From Eutreptiella sp. 'Long Island Sound 2002' (taxonomy: Eukaryota; Euglenozoa; Euglenophyceae; Eutreptiales; Eutreptiaceae): a stretch of DNA of 64,000 nucleotides. This document shows positions 1 to 10,372 of the stretch, in pieces. The DNA is taken from the NCBI GenBank assembly GCA_964036045.1, contig OZ038378.1, forward strand, positions 22,430,441-22,494,440, written 5' to 3'. Numbering within the stretch: position 1 is the stretch's first letter; the number at the start of each line of letters is the position of its first letter. A model generated the notes under the pieces. It was not told where the DNA came from. It made no database searches and was given only the letters and a program-made list of their open reading frames with translations. A program made the position numbers and the translations under genes.

Positions 1-1040
1 CGGAAATTGCCGTGGGGTTGGGCCCTTGAAGTTGCCATGGGGCTGGGCCCCTGAAATCGCCGTGCGGCTAGGCCCCGGAAATTGCCGTGGGGCTAGGCCC
101 GTGAATTTACCGTGGGGCCGGGCCCTTGAAGTTGCCGTGGGGCTAGACCCCTGAAATTGCCATGGAGCTGGGCCCCTGAAAATCGCTGTGGGGCTGGGCC
201 TTGGAAATTGCCGTGGGGTTGGGCCTTTGCAGTTGCCGTGGGGCTGGGCCCCTGAAGTTGCCATGGGGCTGGGCCCCTGAAATCACCGTGGGGCTGGGCC
301 CCGGAATTTGCCGTGGGGCTAGGCCCGTGAATTACCGTGGGGCTGGGCCCTTGAAGTTGCCGTGGGGATGGCCCCCTAAAAACTGCCGTGGGGCTGGGCC
401 CGTGAAATTGCCATGGGGCTGGGCCCCTGAAATCGCTGTGGGTCTGGGCCCCGGAAATTGCCGTGGGGTTGGGCCCTTGCAGTTGCCGTGGGGATGGGCC
501 CCTGAAGCTGCCATGGGGCTGGGCCCCTGAAATCGTTGTGGGGATGGCCCCCTAAAATTGGCGTGGGGCTGGGCCCCTGAAATCGCCGTGGGGATGGCCC
601 CCTCAAATTGCCCTAGGGCTAGGCCCTTGAAGTTGCCGTGGGGCTGGGCCCCTGAAATTGCCATCGGGCTGGGCCCCTGAAGTCGCCGCGGGCTGGGCCC
701 TTAAAGTTGCCGTTGGGTTGCGCCCCTGAAATTGTTGTGCGGCCTCCTATCGTCGGCCTGGTCTGGGTCCTGCGGATGTTGTGCTGCTGCTTTGTGAAGT
801 TGCCATGGGGCCGGGCACCTGAGGTCGTGTGGCTGGGTCCCTGAAGTGGCTGCGTGGCCGGGCCCCTGATGTTGGCCTGGTCTGGATGCCGGAGATACTC
901 TGCTGCTGCTTTGTGAGGCTGTTGTGGGGCTGGCCCCTGCAGGCGCCGTGGGGCGGGGCCCCCGAAATCGCCGCGGGGTTGGGCCCCTGATGTTGCCGCG
1001 GGGCTAGGGCCCCGGAAGCCGTTGTGGCTTTTGGCCTCTG
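1..1040. repeat. 25-bp G/C-rich minisatellite
   Basis: Successive units of the form GAAATTGCC-GTGGGGCTGGGCCCC recur every 25 bp, for example starting near 3, 28 and 53. They vary mainly at the C/T positions and in the GCCC run. The array is regular to about 740 and then decays, with longer interspersed segments up to about 1040. Because 25 is not a multiple of 3 and stops are rare, long spurious reading frames rich in Gly, Pro and Trp appear on both strands. I see no gene. The left edge is cut by the window. Confidence 0.9.
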
Positions 1041-2315
1041 ACATCGTGTTGGCGGCAGGTGCATCAAGCGGGCCTGCTTAGACTGCTCCAATCAGTGTGC
1101 AGCTCCCGGAGGACCTAAACGGATGTGTTTTGTTTTCAAGCAGATCGTGCGTCGTGTAGTGTTTTCTGGCCGGCGCGGCACACATGACTTCATTAATGGA
1201 TGCGCCGCTTCCGGAGGACCCGCCCCACCCAGGGTCCGTCGCACTAAAGCTAGGAGAGTCCAACCCAACCCAAGTCAACCCCGAGCCCCAATTTCGCGAG
1301 TCGTGACACGCAAGCTACGCCTCTTGTGTGGTGGGGCGCATCCTTGCTCCCAGCACCCCCCTTTTGACCCCCTGTGTCTCCTTCCTACTAACCCTAACCT
1401 TCCCGAACCGCTTTTGTCACCCCCCTCCCCACCCCCTTGTCACCCCCCTCCCTCTTGTCGCCCCCCTCCTCCAAGGCCTCCCGGAGGTGGGCCTCCGCCT
1501 CCACCCGGGTGCGGAAGAGGAGCTCCGCCGGCACTCGGAAGGTGCCCCCCTCTTTCCGTATCTTCCTCTTCTTCCCCTTTTTCCCCTTCTCCCCCCCCGC
1601 GCCCCAGTGGACCGCTGCGACACCACCCACCAGTCCCTTGGGTCCAGCTCCTCATCCCAATCCCTCGACAGCGTCCCTTGGCTGACGGTCCCCCGGTTGC
1701 CCTCCTCCACGCAAGGGACATGCCGGGTGTTCCCCACACCCGGCACATTCCCATGGGGGTCACGGCCCCTATTTTCCAAGGGTTCGGCTTGGGTGGGGCG
1801 GGGGGCTTGGCCTTGGCCTTGGGCTTGGGATGTGGTTCGGGGGGGGGATTGGGGGGGGCTCCTTCCCCACTACTCTCGAAGTGGCGGGGCTTCTTGGGCT
1901 TTCTCGGCGCCTTTGGGGGGGGGGCTTGGGGAACTTAGGCGGGGGGGGGGGGGGGGCTTCCCACCGCTGCTGGTCCTGCATCTGCTGCTAGTGCTGCTGG
2001 TGCTGCTGGTGCTGCTGCTACTCCGCCTGCTGCTGCTATTGCTGCTGGTGCCCCCCCCCTCCCCCACCTTAACCCAACCCCTGCGCTACGGTTTCATCTC
2101 CCTCCCCCCCCCGCTCCTGCCCAACTCCCACCTACCCAACGTGTACAGCAGTGAGAGGGCCATATTGGGTCACTCCTCAACATGCGGCCCAGCTCGGTGA
2201 CCCCCATGTGGTGCGTCCGGCCCTCTCCATCGCGCCACTCGACCCGCACCCCGCGGGGGTCCCCACCGCACGATTGCAGGCCGATGACATGTGAGAAGAG
2301 AAACAAAAGGTAGAT
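1041..2315. other. GC-rich low-complexity stretch, no supported gene
   Basis: The plus strand is pyrimidine-rich with many C5-C9 and G7-G12 runs, and has a CTG/CTGGTG-rich tract at about 1978-2050. Open frames on both strands are proline-, arginine- or glycine-rich. The minus strand has short stretches of more normal composition (about 1780-1600 and 2339-2150) that could be remnants of the downstream end of the minus-strand gene at 2.3-5.2 kb. No start, splice site or domain supports a specific model. Confidence 0.5.
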
Positions 2316-2424
2316 GTGTTCTAGCAACGTTCTAGGCAACTATTCTAGCGACGTTCTAGCGACGTTCTAGCGGCAGCGGCGGCGGTTTGGCTAGATCAAC
2401 GCTAGAACGCTTCCGTAGATCAAC
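2316..2424. repeat. CTAG-rich repeat, copy 1
   Basis: The motif TTCTAGCGACG and variants occur four times in tandem. They are followed by GATCAACGCTAGAACGC-TTCCGTAGATCAAC and another CTAGAACGC. A diverged copy in the same orientation lies at 3117-3236. Both copies end in the arrangement 'tagatcaac...cgcttccgta.atca'. They flank the proline-rich piece of the minus-strand gene, so they may lie in introns or spacers, as the CTAG block inside the intron at 4345-4470 does. Confidence 0.75.
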
Positions 2425-3155
2425 TCTAGAACGCACACAGCATACGGTGCCTTGTGTGTCGAGGGTGGTGCGGATTGCCTCCAGGGCATTGGTGAAGGCA
2501 TCCAGGGGGTTGGGGGGGGTGCGGCTGCGGGGATCCCCCGGCTTCGGGGTTGCTGGGGGTCTTGGGCTTGGGCTTGGGGCGGGAGGCGGTGCCGTGCACC
2601 AAGGAGGCATACGCCCCCTTGTTGGCTGCCGACGGGTCGAAGCCCCCAACCCCCATGATATCCGACCACGTCGGAGAGCACTCCCACGTCCTCCCAGCTA
2701 CCTGCATACCCCCAGCCCTATGGCCCCCCAGCAATGACCCAGGAACCAGAAATGCCCTCCCCCCCCCTTTTCGATGTGGGGGTGAAGACGTTGAATTGGG
2801 CCATTCCAAAAATCTTCACCCCATTGTCGGAACGGGGGGCCACTGGTCCGCGTTCCCCTTCCCGGTCCAGTTCCCTTCCCTTTCCCTTCCCCTCGCCCCC
2901 CACCTCCACCTCCACCACCTTCGCCACCTCCTCCGTGTCCTCTTTTACCGCCGCAGCGGATTTCTTGGCGGAGCGGGGGTGAGGGGGTGGCAAGAGACGA
3001 GGAGGAAGCTGGCCTTGGGGTTGGGGCTCGGGCTGGGGCTGGGGTTGGGATTGCATGCTGGAGCAGCTGTGCCAGCAAGTCGGCGGTATGGTGTTCCTAA
3101 GCAAAAACACGCGGCACCGTTCGAGCGACGTTGTAGGCAACTGTTCCAGTGGCAT
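2356..3155 (-). pseudogene. Proline/basic-rich downstream part of a minus-strand gene, frameshifted
   Basis: I do not recognise the family. Read on the minus strand, different frames take over one another. First comes a Gln/Pro-rich stretch, then a Lys/Glu-rich acidic-basic segment (about 3030-2880), then a segment ending in repeated Lys-Pro (KPKPKPK), then a more ordinary stretch around 2510-2440 containing NPLDAFTNALEAIRTTLD. The frame changes fall at homopolymers, which suggests indel decay or unrecognised introns. Similar Pro/Lys-Pro linkers occur in the plus-strand cluster (PKPKPKPKPGK near 10.15 kb and KPKASKRKP near 13.2 kb), so this may be the tail of a gene of the same general kind. 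The function is unknown. Confidence 0.4.
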
Positions 3156-3236
3156 TCTAGCGACGTTCTAGCGACCGATTGCGCTGCCTAGATCAACACT
3201 ACAACGCTTCCGTACATCAGCGCTAAAACACAAGGC
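3117..3236. repeat. CTAG-rich repeat, copy 2
   Basis: This is a diverged direct copy of the block at 2316-2424. It shares GACGTT-TAGGCAACT, TTCTAGCGACGTTCTAGCGAC and the 3' part TAGATCAACxCTxxAACGCTTCCGTA, with point differences throughout. It separates two coding-like pieces of the minus-strand gene. Confidence 0.7.
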
Positions 3237-3650
3237 AAAATACTTGCTCAATGATGTGCTCGATGAGCTCGGCATTTGAACTGGCCATGATGATGAGGAG
3301 CGCTCTATCCAAGGGAAGCCTGCATGTGGCCCTGGCTCCTCCTCACCTTCATGGCATCCCTACCCGAGCATGGAACTTGCGGCCGTGGCCCCCCGTGCGC
3401 ATCCCAAGACACATTGAAATATGCAAAAAGCCAAGTAATACATTTTGCTTGCACACTGGCCCCCCTTGTGGATGGCCGACCATTTCCGCCCTGAAACCTC
3501 ATCCACATCCTTCCCCCTAACCCCCCCCCCCCCGATTGTGCTCGTTATGCCCACATTTCAGAAAGCGGTTGATACTTTCTAAAAATGTCGCCACAAAACA
3601 TGGCCAACCCAAATGGCCAAATGTTGTGCAACATGGCCTCTACATCATGC

Positions 3651-4344
3651 TCACGGCTGAGTAGATACCATGATGCCGTACCATGGGTGCAGTGACGGCA
3701 AAAATCCTGTGCCTGTGGCACATTTCACCAGGTTGGGACCCTGATATGTACAATAGAGGGCCTGCAGCAGGTCCCACATGTTCGCGGCGGCCTTGTACTT
3801 GGCCGCGCCTCGCCTAATGCCAAGGCACCTAGCAATATCACGCCATGCTTCAAAAAATTGGCCGTTTCTTCCCCATCTTGGGAAGCTGCCCCGTAAATTT
3901 TCCAACCCGCACGCCTCTTCGACAGGAGGACTTGGGGGTCTTGCCGGAGCGAAGGGGTGACCCCCCTAGCCTCCTGGTCAACAAACTCCCCCAACAAGTG
4001 GCCCATGGCCATCATCAAGTGCAAAATGCACAACACGACGAGGCACGTGACAATTTCGAAATCGGTTCCATGCTGCAACCGGCAGCTTGCAAAGAAGGGG
4101 TCCCAAGGAGGAAGGCCATGTAAGGGGCCTCATCACCCTCCCTGGTCCGCGGGATAGCACTACCCTCCCAAGTCTTCTTTTGGGTGTTCCATGTCCCCTT
4201 GTTGAACATGTAGACCACTTGGGGGCATGTGGACACCCTGATCACCCTCCGTGTTCACGGTTGATCCCTCCCGAGGATCACCTTTGCCTCCTCTTTGGAG
4301 GCCCCCCATAGGACGAGGCCCGTGTCGATGATCTCTTTAATCAC
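3651..4344 (-). pseudogene. Second exon region of the minus-strand gene, frameshifted
   Basis: The 5' boundary is a splice acceptor: minus-strand GTTTAG followed by GTG ATT AAA GAG, which continues exon 1 in phase 0 across the intron 4470-4345. The frame begins VIKEIIDTGLVLWGASKEEA, meets an in-frame TGA after about 30 codons and runs on to about 4015. A second frame then looks coding (4078 to about 3930, DFEIVTCLVVLCILHLMMA), and a third (3905-3651) contains WGRNGQFFEAWRDIARCLG and NMWDLLQALYCTYQG. I do not recognise the protein. One in-frame stop and two frame changes argue for a pseudogene. From 3650 down to 3240 I see only scattered fragments of similar composition. Confidence 0.5.
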
Positions 4345-4470
4345 CTAAACACGAGACATTGCCGGTGGTGCATTTCGTTGTACTCTAGTCTAGCCAAGCT
4401 TGTAGCGACCGGTGTCCGAGGCTAACTAGAACAAAACTAGAATGAGTGAAAGGCACTAGATGAGAAGAAC
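4345..4470 (-). other. Putative GT-AG intron carrying a CTAG-rich block
   Basis: On the minus strand the donor is GAG|GTTCTTC at 4470 and the acceptor is TGTTTAG|GTGATT ending at 4345. The intron is 126 bp and joins two open frames in phase 0. Its interior holds CTAGTTTTGTTCTAGTTAGCC and TTGGCTAGACTAGAGT, related to the CTAG-rich blocks at 2.3, 3.1, 5.3 and 16.4 kb. The intron is inferred from frame continuity, with no transcript evidence. Confidence 0.5.
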
Positions 4471-5199
4471 CTCCCAATTGCTCTTCCACAACGTCCCAAG
4501 GGTGTCCATCGCCTTGTCATCGCAATTGGCCATGCTCAACACCCAAAGGCCCGCTGGGGAGCAGGCCAAGCGGTCGAAATTGTCCAAGGAGATGGTGAGT
4601 CGGGTCCAATTGCCCCCGGCCACGGGGTAGGCACCCCCCCGGAAGATGAATGTCAATGGCAAGGAAACGATGGATTGACCCCACCAAACCCGGCCGGGAG
4701 TGGATGTACTTGACCCATGAGGCGAAGGGCCATGAGATCCCGGTGGCCTTGTGTCATCCAATTGCACGGGGACGACCAAATCCTTCCAACGAGCTTGGAA
4801 GTCCGGCTCGGTGCAAATCCGCCGGGAGTAGGGGCCACGGGGGACGGTGCGGTGGTACTCCAACTTGCGGTGCCTCCACGAGGACTCGGGGGCCCTCAAG
4901 TTGACCACAAGTTCACACATGGCAGTGGGGAGCAGTAGGGAGGCGGTGTATGCCTCAACGGCGGCCTTGCATGCCTCACCCGTAGTTTGGATGGAAGTGG
5001 CGTTGTTCGCATGTTGGACGGTGTTGTTGAATTGCTGCTGTGCTAAGGGGCATGATAGCGCCCACCTGGCCAAGTAATGGCCCACCCGCTCATCCTTGAG
5101 GCCAGAAGCCCCACTCAAGTCCCGTCGTGCCTTAGACAATAGGGAAGTATCCTCCCCGGTTGGGGAGGGAGCAAGGGGGGAAGTGGAGGGACATTTCAT
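4471..5199 (-). CDS. Exon 1 of an unknown minus-strand gene (243 codons)
   Basis: The frame is open from ATG at 5199 to the splice donor at 4470. Unspliced, it would add four codons and stop at 4456. I do not recognise the family. The N-terminal ~30 residues are Ser/Pro/Thr-rich. A helical Ala/Gln-rich segment follows (LARWALSCPLAQQQFNNTVQ, then NNATSIQTTGEACKAAVEAY). The middle has Trp- and Arg-rich patches (ESSWRHRKLEYHRTVPRGPY, then FQARWKDLVVPVQLDD). The C-terminal part is hydrophobic with SIVSLPLTFIFRGGAYPVAG and ends near LWKSNWE. There is no signal peptide. The composition is ordinary, unlike the repeats around it. The next exon, about 130 bp downstream, is damaged, so the gene as a whole is probably dead, most likely a mobile-element gene. 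Confidence 0.5.
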
Positions 5200-5314
5200 T
5201 GCAAAGAAATACGAAATATCTAAGTGTGTGAGAGATGAACACGGGAGAATGCACTATGGGCAATAGCAAGCATGCACGGCGCGGCAAGGAAGAAAATGGC
5301 ACTTGTCGGTGGGC

Positions 5315-5411
5315 ATTATATCGTTCTAGTGTTGATCTAGTCTAGCCTAGAACATCTAGGCTAGAAGTTCTAGGCTAGAACAAAATTGGGTGTTTTAGCG
5401 TGTACGAAGGG
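5315..5411. repeat. 97-bp CTAG block, copy A
   Basis: It begins ATTATATCGTTCTAGTGTTG, continues with CTAGGCTAGAA palindromes and ends GGGTGTTTTAGCGTGTACGA. A second copy lies in direct orientation at 16,385-16,482 with about 12 differences. CTAGGCTAG-type motifs make it locally palindromic. It sits just upstream of the coiled-coil exon at 5.4 kb. Confidence 0.85.
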
Positions 5412-5439
5412 AACCGCGGATCTGTTGCTGGCACGAGGT

Positions 5440-5778
5440 GATGATCTATTGGAGGAGGATAACCCCCCTCACATTGCGGAACACTTCATGAAAATATGAA
5501 GCAATCGAGCATTGGAAGCAACAAAGGCGGATGTGGCTCACATCAAGGATCAATATGGACAAGCGCAACATACGATACAAGCACAGAAAAGGCAAACCAA
5601 ACACATGCAGACCAAGATAGGCATGGAGCAAGCACAACTCCAAGAGTTGAAGAAGACAACGAACACGACCGGCTTGCCTATCTCTCATCTCACAGAAAGT
5701 CTTGGCCGTGCATTTGTTGTGCTAATTCAAATACGCCATAGAGCTAGCGATTGGACTCGACCTCCCTCTTCGAATTTG
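5440..5778 (+). pseudogene. Coiled-coil exon with strong splice donor and one in-frame TGA
   Basis: The frame reads DDLLEEDNPPHIAEHFMKI, a TGA at 5497-5499, then about 90 further codons in the same frame. From ALEATKADVAHIKDQYGQ to MEQAQLQELKKTTN it has heptad-like spacing and is rich in Gln, Lys and Ala, so a coiled coil is likely. The frame ends at TTG|GTGAGT (donor at 5779), in phase 0. I do not recognise the protein. The ATG at 5512 could start a shorter intact product. Alternatively the TGA marks decay. It lies between the 97-bp CTAG block and the 60-bp minisatellite. Confidence 0.45.
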
Positions 5779-5937
5779 GTGAGTATCCTCACATGTCACC
5801 GTAGTGCTCGTCCTGCAACAAAAATCTTGTTTCGCATTTTTGCCCGCGGAGGGGGGGTTCGGAACCTGTGTGAAACACACCGTAAAACACACCGTAAGAT
5901 TCCACGGTGCTTTGACCCGGTATTTGCTTCGCACGAC

Positions 5938-6130
5938 TCGTCAAGGGTGCCCATAATTTTACCCGCAGCCTGTGTAGGCTTCCCTTGCACGGACAACCAG
6001 CTCATGTAGGCTTCCCCTTCACGGACAACCCGTTAAGGGTGCCCTCAATTTTACCCGCAGCTCGTGTAGGCTTCCCCTGCACGGACAACCCGTCAAGGGT
6101 GCCCTTAATTTTACCCGCAGCTCGTGTCTC
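5938..6130. repeat. 60-bp minisatellite, array 1 (about 3 copies)
   Basis: The unit is exactly 60 bp between the last two copies: the TTTTACCCGCAG core ends at 6060 and again at 6120. It contains TCAAGGGTGCCC, TTTTACCCGCAGCTCGTG and TAGGCTTCCCC-GCACGGACAACC. A shorter partial unit precedes it. The same unit reappears at 18,727-18,834. I see no function. Confidence 0.85.
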
Positions 6131-6666
6131 TAGGGAATTTGTTATGTCCTCTTGTGTTCTACTTGCTTGCCGTTGTCCCCCAGCCCATGCAACCCCACCC
6201 TGCCAGCTTTCAAAAGCGAGGAAAACTGAATTTTTGTGTTCTGACCGGCATGCCCCTTTTCTCCAATTGAATGTCACCTCCGGTGGCGCGGGATCTTTTC
6301 ACTGTTCTGCCCGATAAAATTCTGACAGATACACCATGCACCATGCAACCCCTTCCCCGGAACCCCCTTGAATGGAGATGGCAAAACATTAGGTTCCGTT
6401 TTTTGGTAGCTTTTTTTTTTGGCTCACCACCAACCCACCTCTCTTCTTTCACAAAAGCAGTCCGCGGAGCCCCGGCGGCGCCGCTTACCTCCTTGGATGC
6501 CAAGAGGGAAGAGCGACACTCGGACTGGTGTGGTCAGCCAGGGGCATGGATGACAGCCGCTTTTCTGTGCAAAATGAACCTATTTTAATCAAGTTATCTT
6601 TTGGTTGTGACATGTTGTGATACATTCGGATACACCACTCTTTTCTTGCCTTTTTTTCTGCCCGCC
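6131..6666. other. Spacer without a supported gene
   Basis: The composition is mixed, with a T10 run near 6411-6420 and a TTCTTTC tract. Short open frames exist on both strands but have no supporting start context, domain or splice site. A possible promoter or 5' leader for the plus-strand cluster that follows cannot be recognised. Confidence 0.4.
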
Positions 6667-6861
6667 ATGCCTGACGCCGCACCCGATGGCAGCACCCGCA
6701 CCCATGAGGTGCGGTATGAGTACAAGGGTCCAAGACCAGCGGAGCCGCCGGAGTGGCATGGCACCGGGGTAGTTGTGCGGGGTTTTTCTTCGACCCGGAC
6801 GAGGCCCTCCCAACCTCTTGTCCGGGTCATCGTGCCGCCGCAACCAGCCCCCAGCCAATAG
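6667..6861 (+). CDS. Small open frame at the head of the plus-strand cluster
   Basis: The ATG at 6667 follows a T-rich tract and opens 64 codons (MPDAAPDGSTRTHEVRYEYK and onward) to a TAG at 6859. The stop is followed at once by GTAACG, a possible splice donor, so the piece could be a 5' exon whose true frame use differs. The composition is Pro/Arg/Thr-rich with a charged middle. There is no recognisable domain. The next coding-like piece starts 75 bp downstream. Confidence 0.3.
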   Translation: MPDAAPDGSTRTHEVRYEYKGPRPAEPPEWHGTGVVVRGFSSTRTRPSQPLVRVIVPPQPAPSQ

Positions 6862-6936
6862 GTAACGAACCCATGACCCTCCTTGCCTTGTCCTTTCCTA
6901 TCAGACCTTTCGCCCCCTTCATCTCTCAACGGGACA

Positions 6937-7350
6937 ATGACGGATCATTTTTTTAATCTGTCGCAATCATTGCCTTTTCTGCCGTATGCTCCAGCGTCCC
7001 CCCCCTCGGCTGGATGGGGGGATGTGCCTCAATTGCTGCAGTACGGCGATGAGGGGGACCACTCACCATGCGACTCGTACACTGCCAAACCTCTATCACA
7101 GTTGGCTTCGCCGCAACCACCCATGCTAACTCCCCCACCAACCCCGCCATCACCATGCAACACTCCCCCCTCACCCATAGCCCCGCCACTAGGAAATCCT
7201 CCATCACCACCCTGCCTCAGCCCCCCCCGCCAAAGATCGTCCCAGCTCAACAGAAACCCCCCCCCCCCTCCCCAAGGCCACCAACCCCATCACCCCAAGG
7301 ACCGAGCAGTGGCTGTCCCGGCCCCTAGCAACACTCGATGGCTGGTTTGA
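6937..7350 (+). CDS. Proline-rich open frame
   Basis: ATG at 6937 (MTDHFFNLSQSLPFLPYAPA) opens 137 codons to a TGA. The first ~45 residues are of ordinary composition and end in an acidic patch (YGDEGDHSPCDSY). The rest is proline-rich (QPPMLTPPPTPPSPCNTPPS), with a homopolymer C run near 7258. Proline-rich N-terminal tails recur in the other genes of the cluster (10.85 kb and 14.25 kb), so this may be the 5' part of the 8.2-kb gene or a separate small gene. It was not recognised. Confidence 0.35.
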   Translation: MTDHFFNLSQSLPFLPYAPASPPSAGWGDVPQLLQYGDEGDHSPCDSYTAKPLSQLASPQPPMLTPPPTPPSPCNTPPSPIAPPLGNPPSPPCLSPPRQRSSQLNRNPPPPPQGHQPHHPKDRAVAVPAPSNTRWLV

Positions 7351-7445
7351 TTTTGGGTGGACAAGGTACGCCTTTGCCTCGAGGCGCTGGGGCCATGTAT
7401 CCCTATGGAGGGACAACGGGTATCTAGGTCCCGCTTCCTAGAAAG

Positions 7446-7757
7446 ATGCCTAGAGCGGCCCACATGATCCTCGCCCGTTCCATTCCCCGTCCACCCCGCT
7501 CCGCCGTCCCCAACGTCTCCAACTTCCCACGAGCAAGGAGGCCCCTGCCAACGGGTCAAGCCAGCCTACTAGGGCTGATCTCACACCAACGGACCTCGTT
7601 GTTGGGCCTTTGCCCCCCCCCACCCCTGCCCCTGCCCATAGACGCCGCTGGTGCTAGGGCACCCACAATCACCACAATCCCGCCGTGTCAAGGGGCACCT
7701 TCGTCTCAACCCCGAGAGCACACCTTCTTAGGAGGCCTGAATTGCCCGCCCTGGTGA
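7446..7757 (+). CDS. Pro/Arg-rich open frame, possibly a continuation of the previous one
   Basis: The frame opens MPRAAHMILARSIPRPPRSA and closes at a TGA after 103 codons. Its composition continues the style of the 6937 frame but in another phase, so it could be the same protein after an indel or intron. It stops 450 bp before the large gene. No domain is visible. Confidence 0.25.
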   Translation: MPRAAHMILARSIPRPPRSAVPNVSNFPRARRPLPTGQASLLGLISHQRTSLLGLCPPPPLPLPIDAAGARAPTITTIPPCQGAPSSQPREHTFLGGLNCPPW

Positions 7758-7909
7758 CCCTCAAGAAGTCGAATTTGTTACCCCGAACTGGGGTGTTTTT
7801 TTAGGGTATGAAATGCAGGGGGGGGGGGGGGGTCACTGTTTCAGTTTATGGTTTAAAAGCCCTTTTCTGCACCATACCAATGTTCCAATTCTAAACAGCC
7901 AATTTCAAC

Positions 7910-7955
7910 CCCCAAATCAGCCAAATTCCAAAAATGAAGCGAAATTTCGCCACTC
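7910..7955 (+). repeat. 46-bp spacer block with palindrome, copy 1
   Basis: The block runs from CCCCAAATCAGCCAAATTCC to GCCACTC and includes the palindrome GCGAAATTTCGC at 7939-7950. It matches 12,703-12,748, inside the intron of the second large gene, with one mismatch. The block therefore occurs both in an intron and in the spacer upstream of the first large gene. Confidence 0.9.
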
Positions 7956-8011
7956 TTTTGAAATTGGCCGATATCATACCCCTTTTTCATGCATTTTTTC
8001 ACTCATGAGAC

Positions 8012-8023
8012 GCGAAATTTCGC
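8012..8023. repeat. GCGAAATTTCGC palindrome
   Basis: The context is GAGACGCGAAATTTCGCCACTCC. It is the second palindrome in the 450-bp spacer before the 8.2-kb gene, 73 bp after the first. The flanks GAGAC and CCACTC are shared with other copies in one orientation or the other. Confidence 0.85.
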
Positions 8024-8213
8024 CACTCCTTCATTATTTGATGTTTTGATACCCTCATTGTGTCTTTGTATATTTGTGTGCTAATTTGATTTCATTTGTC
8101 CCGAAATTTGTGCCTTTGATGAATTTTATGAACATTCCGACAATCTTGACATGGAGTATGTTCCCTGTTCTGAGGCAAATATGTGAGTATTTCCTTTGAG
8201 GTGACCACATGAC

Positions 8214-10310
8214 ATGGATCCGGCACTGCTAAGGGTGGTTGTCGCGAGTCGTGAGTTTCTGAACGTTGATGACCTCATGACGGATGTTGCCAATGGGGGC
8301 TCTGCAAGGTTATTGGCTGTCGGGGCCCTGGCAATGCGGACAAATCGACGATCACGGAAGGACTTTACACGGTTGCTGTTTGCCCATGGAACACGGAAGA
8401 AGCCCTGTTGGTACACTGTTTTCTCAAATCAATTGCTATGCTTGTGGCGACTTCTGAGAAAGATGGCAGCCCCTCATGCACAGTCCGAGGATGTACCAAT
8501 ACCTATTTCATTGAGCCGATTGTTGGCTCCCAGAGGACTTGTGCATGCAGCTATGCCCTCACTTGCTGCCAATGCGCGACAACAAGCAACTTGGCTTTGG
8601 CAAAACATGCAGAACCACCAGATGGCGCTCTGGTATGACAACTGGGTGAAAAAGAATTATGGGGTGGACCCGCTTCATCTTGACCACTCCATAAATTGCA
8701 CAGCTGTGGCCGTGTTACATTTGCCAGCCCTACCACCATTTCCGGGTCATGTCTCACTACTTGATGCCGTTCAGACAATTGGGGCACATGTTGATGCTCT
8801 ACAACTTCGTCATGCGGATCTGTTTCGGCGTGTTAATGCCCTTCCTGACATGATTCAGCGTACCTTTGTCAGAGTCCCCCTGGACATTGTGCGGCAAAAT
8901 GTGCTATCTGTCCGCTGGCAACCGATGATGCTGTCTGAGCTACGGTGTGGAACCAAACTGGATCACTTGAAACTGCTAAATACAATCCGGCATGTGCAGC
9001 AGGCAACTCGTCATGATTTACCTTTGTGTGTGGATATGAAGATTCACTATGAGCTCTTGAAATACCTCTATGGGCAGAGTTACACTTCATGGAATTTCCA
9101 ATTGCACTTGTCAAGCCTCCCACTCATCTACGGGGTTTGGCACCCGTACAAGCATATGATCACCATGCTTTACCGCAACTTTATGCCCATTATATGTGTG
9201 ATGGAGAGAGTACACACCGATTTCAAGGAAGGGGATGCAGTACCAACAAAGGTTAAGCTCCTTCATATGGAGAAGACAATACTGGCGCTTTGTCTGAATG
9301 CTGGCACTTACCTACCAAGAGTTCAGGCAAAACTTGATGCATATGCCGTTGCGGCGCAGAATGGACCATTGACGGACATGCAGTCTAAAAGCAAGGAGCT
9401 AATTTTGGGGTTGAAGGTGTTGTTGAAGGAGTATTGTCCTGTTGCATTTAGGATTGGTGTCCTTGTGAGAGACTGCAATAGGGCTGCTAGAGATCCCGGA
9501 AGTGGGAAGAATGCCTTGGCACTGCTGGAGTCTTGTTTGTTGGTTATGCTTTCTTTGGTGGGGAATCAATAGGAGAATGTGGAGTACATCAAGACATTGG
9601 TGGCTGCTCTGGTCACATGGCAGCGTTGGCACTCTCGGGTGCCCGGTTGTATTCACAGTGAGGAATATGGGGAGGCTATGTTGAGCAGGTTGTGTGCACA
9701 GTGCCGGATATGGACTACCATCACATCCCTGAGTGGCCCCTCCGAAATTTTTGTAACGTTGAGTCAGACCTTGACAGGGAGGAAGAACGTGCGGTTCTCA
9801 CTGACAGAGGAGTGTGTGAAGCGGTATGGGTCCAATTTGAGGAGGTTTATTCTGAGTGTGTCTGTTGCATCCTTGCCCATTGTACAATGGAAGCCGCCAC
9901 CCCTTTGGGTAGTAGAAGCAGTTGTGTTGCGTACTGTAGATGACCTTCAGTTTCCTAGTACATTTGCAGCCGTTCCACCACGTAGCGTTCCTTTTAGTGT
10001 GTTCCACAAATATATTAGGACCCTTCTTCGTAAGAATCCCCCAAGCGATGACCATCTTACGGTTCTACAGCAAACGGTGCCTCCATCAACGATTGCCGGG
10101 CAACGGAATGTGGGTATCCAGAGAGTGATGCAAATTACCCGCCCGCCCGAGCCCAAACCCAAGCCCAAACCCAAACCAGGGAAAACGGTTGCACAACGAG
10201 GTGCCCCTCACCCCAGCCCCCCCCCCAAGACACGGTGCACCCATCGCCAAATCTGCCCCAAGGAATCCAAAACCATCAGCCAAACCTGGCCCTCAGCAAC
10301 CGCAGAATAG
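8214..10310 (+). CDS. Large unknown gene A, one reading frame interrupted by a single TAG
   Basis: ATG at 8214 (MDPALLRVVVASREFLNVDD) opens 452 codons to a TAG at 9570-9572. The same frame then continues without a break for 246 codons to 10,310. I do not recognise the family. Visible features: a basic patch (MRTNRRSRKDFTRLLF) near residue 45; the segment LPLCVDMKIHYELLKYLYG near residue 275 followed about 20 residues later by LPLIYGVWHPYKHMITMLY; and after the TAG an Arg-rich Cys-containing stretch and a basic linker (PEPKPKPKPKPGK). An Asp-containing strand followed by a conserved-looking GVWHPYKH block could belong to a transposase-type catalytic fold, but this is a guess. No signal peptide or membrane span is visible. 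The length and clean frame indicate a real, recently active gene. TAG could be a mutation of CAG or TGG, or readthrough. Confidence 0.7.
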
Positions 10311-10372
10311 GGTACAGCATTCGAATGGGGGGGGGGGGGGGATGATGGCCCCCAGGTGGCCTTGTTTTCCAC

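Noticed and set aside
201-1091. Gly/Pro/Trp-rich frames on both strands
   Set aside because: Shadow frames of the 25-bp minisatellite.
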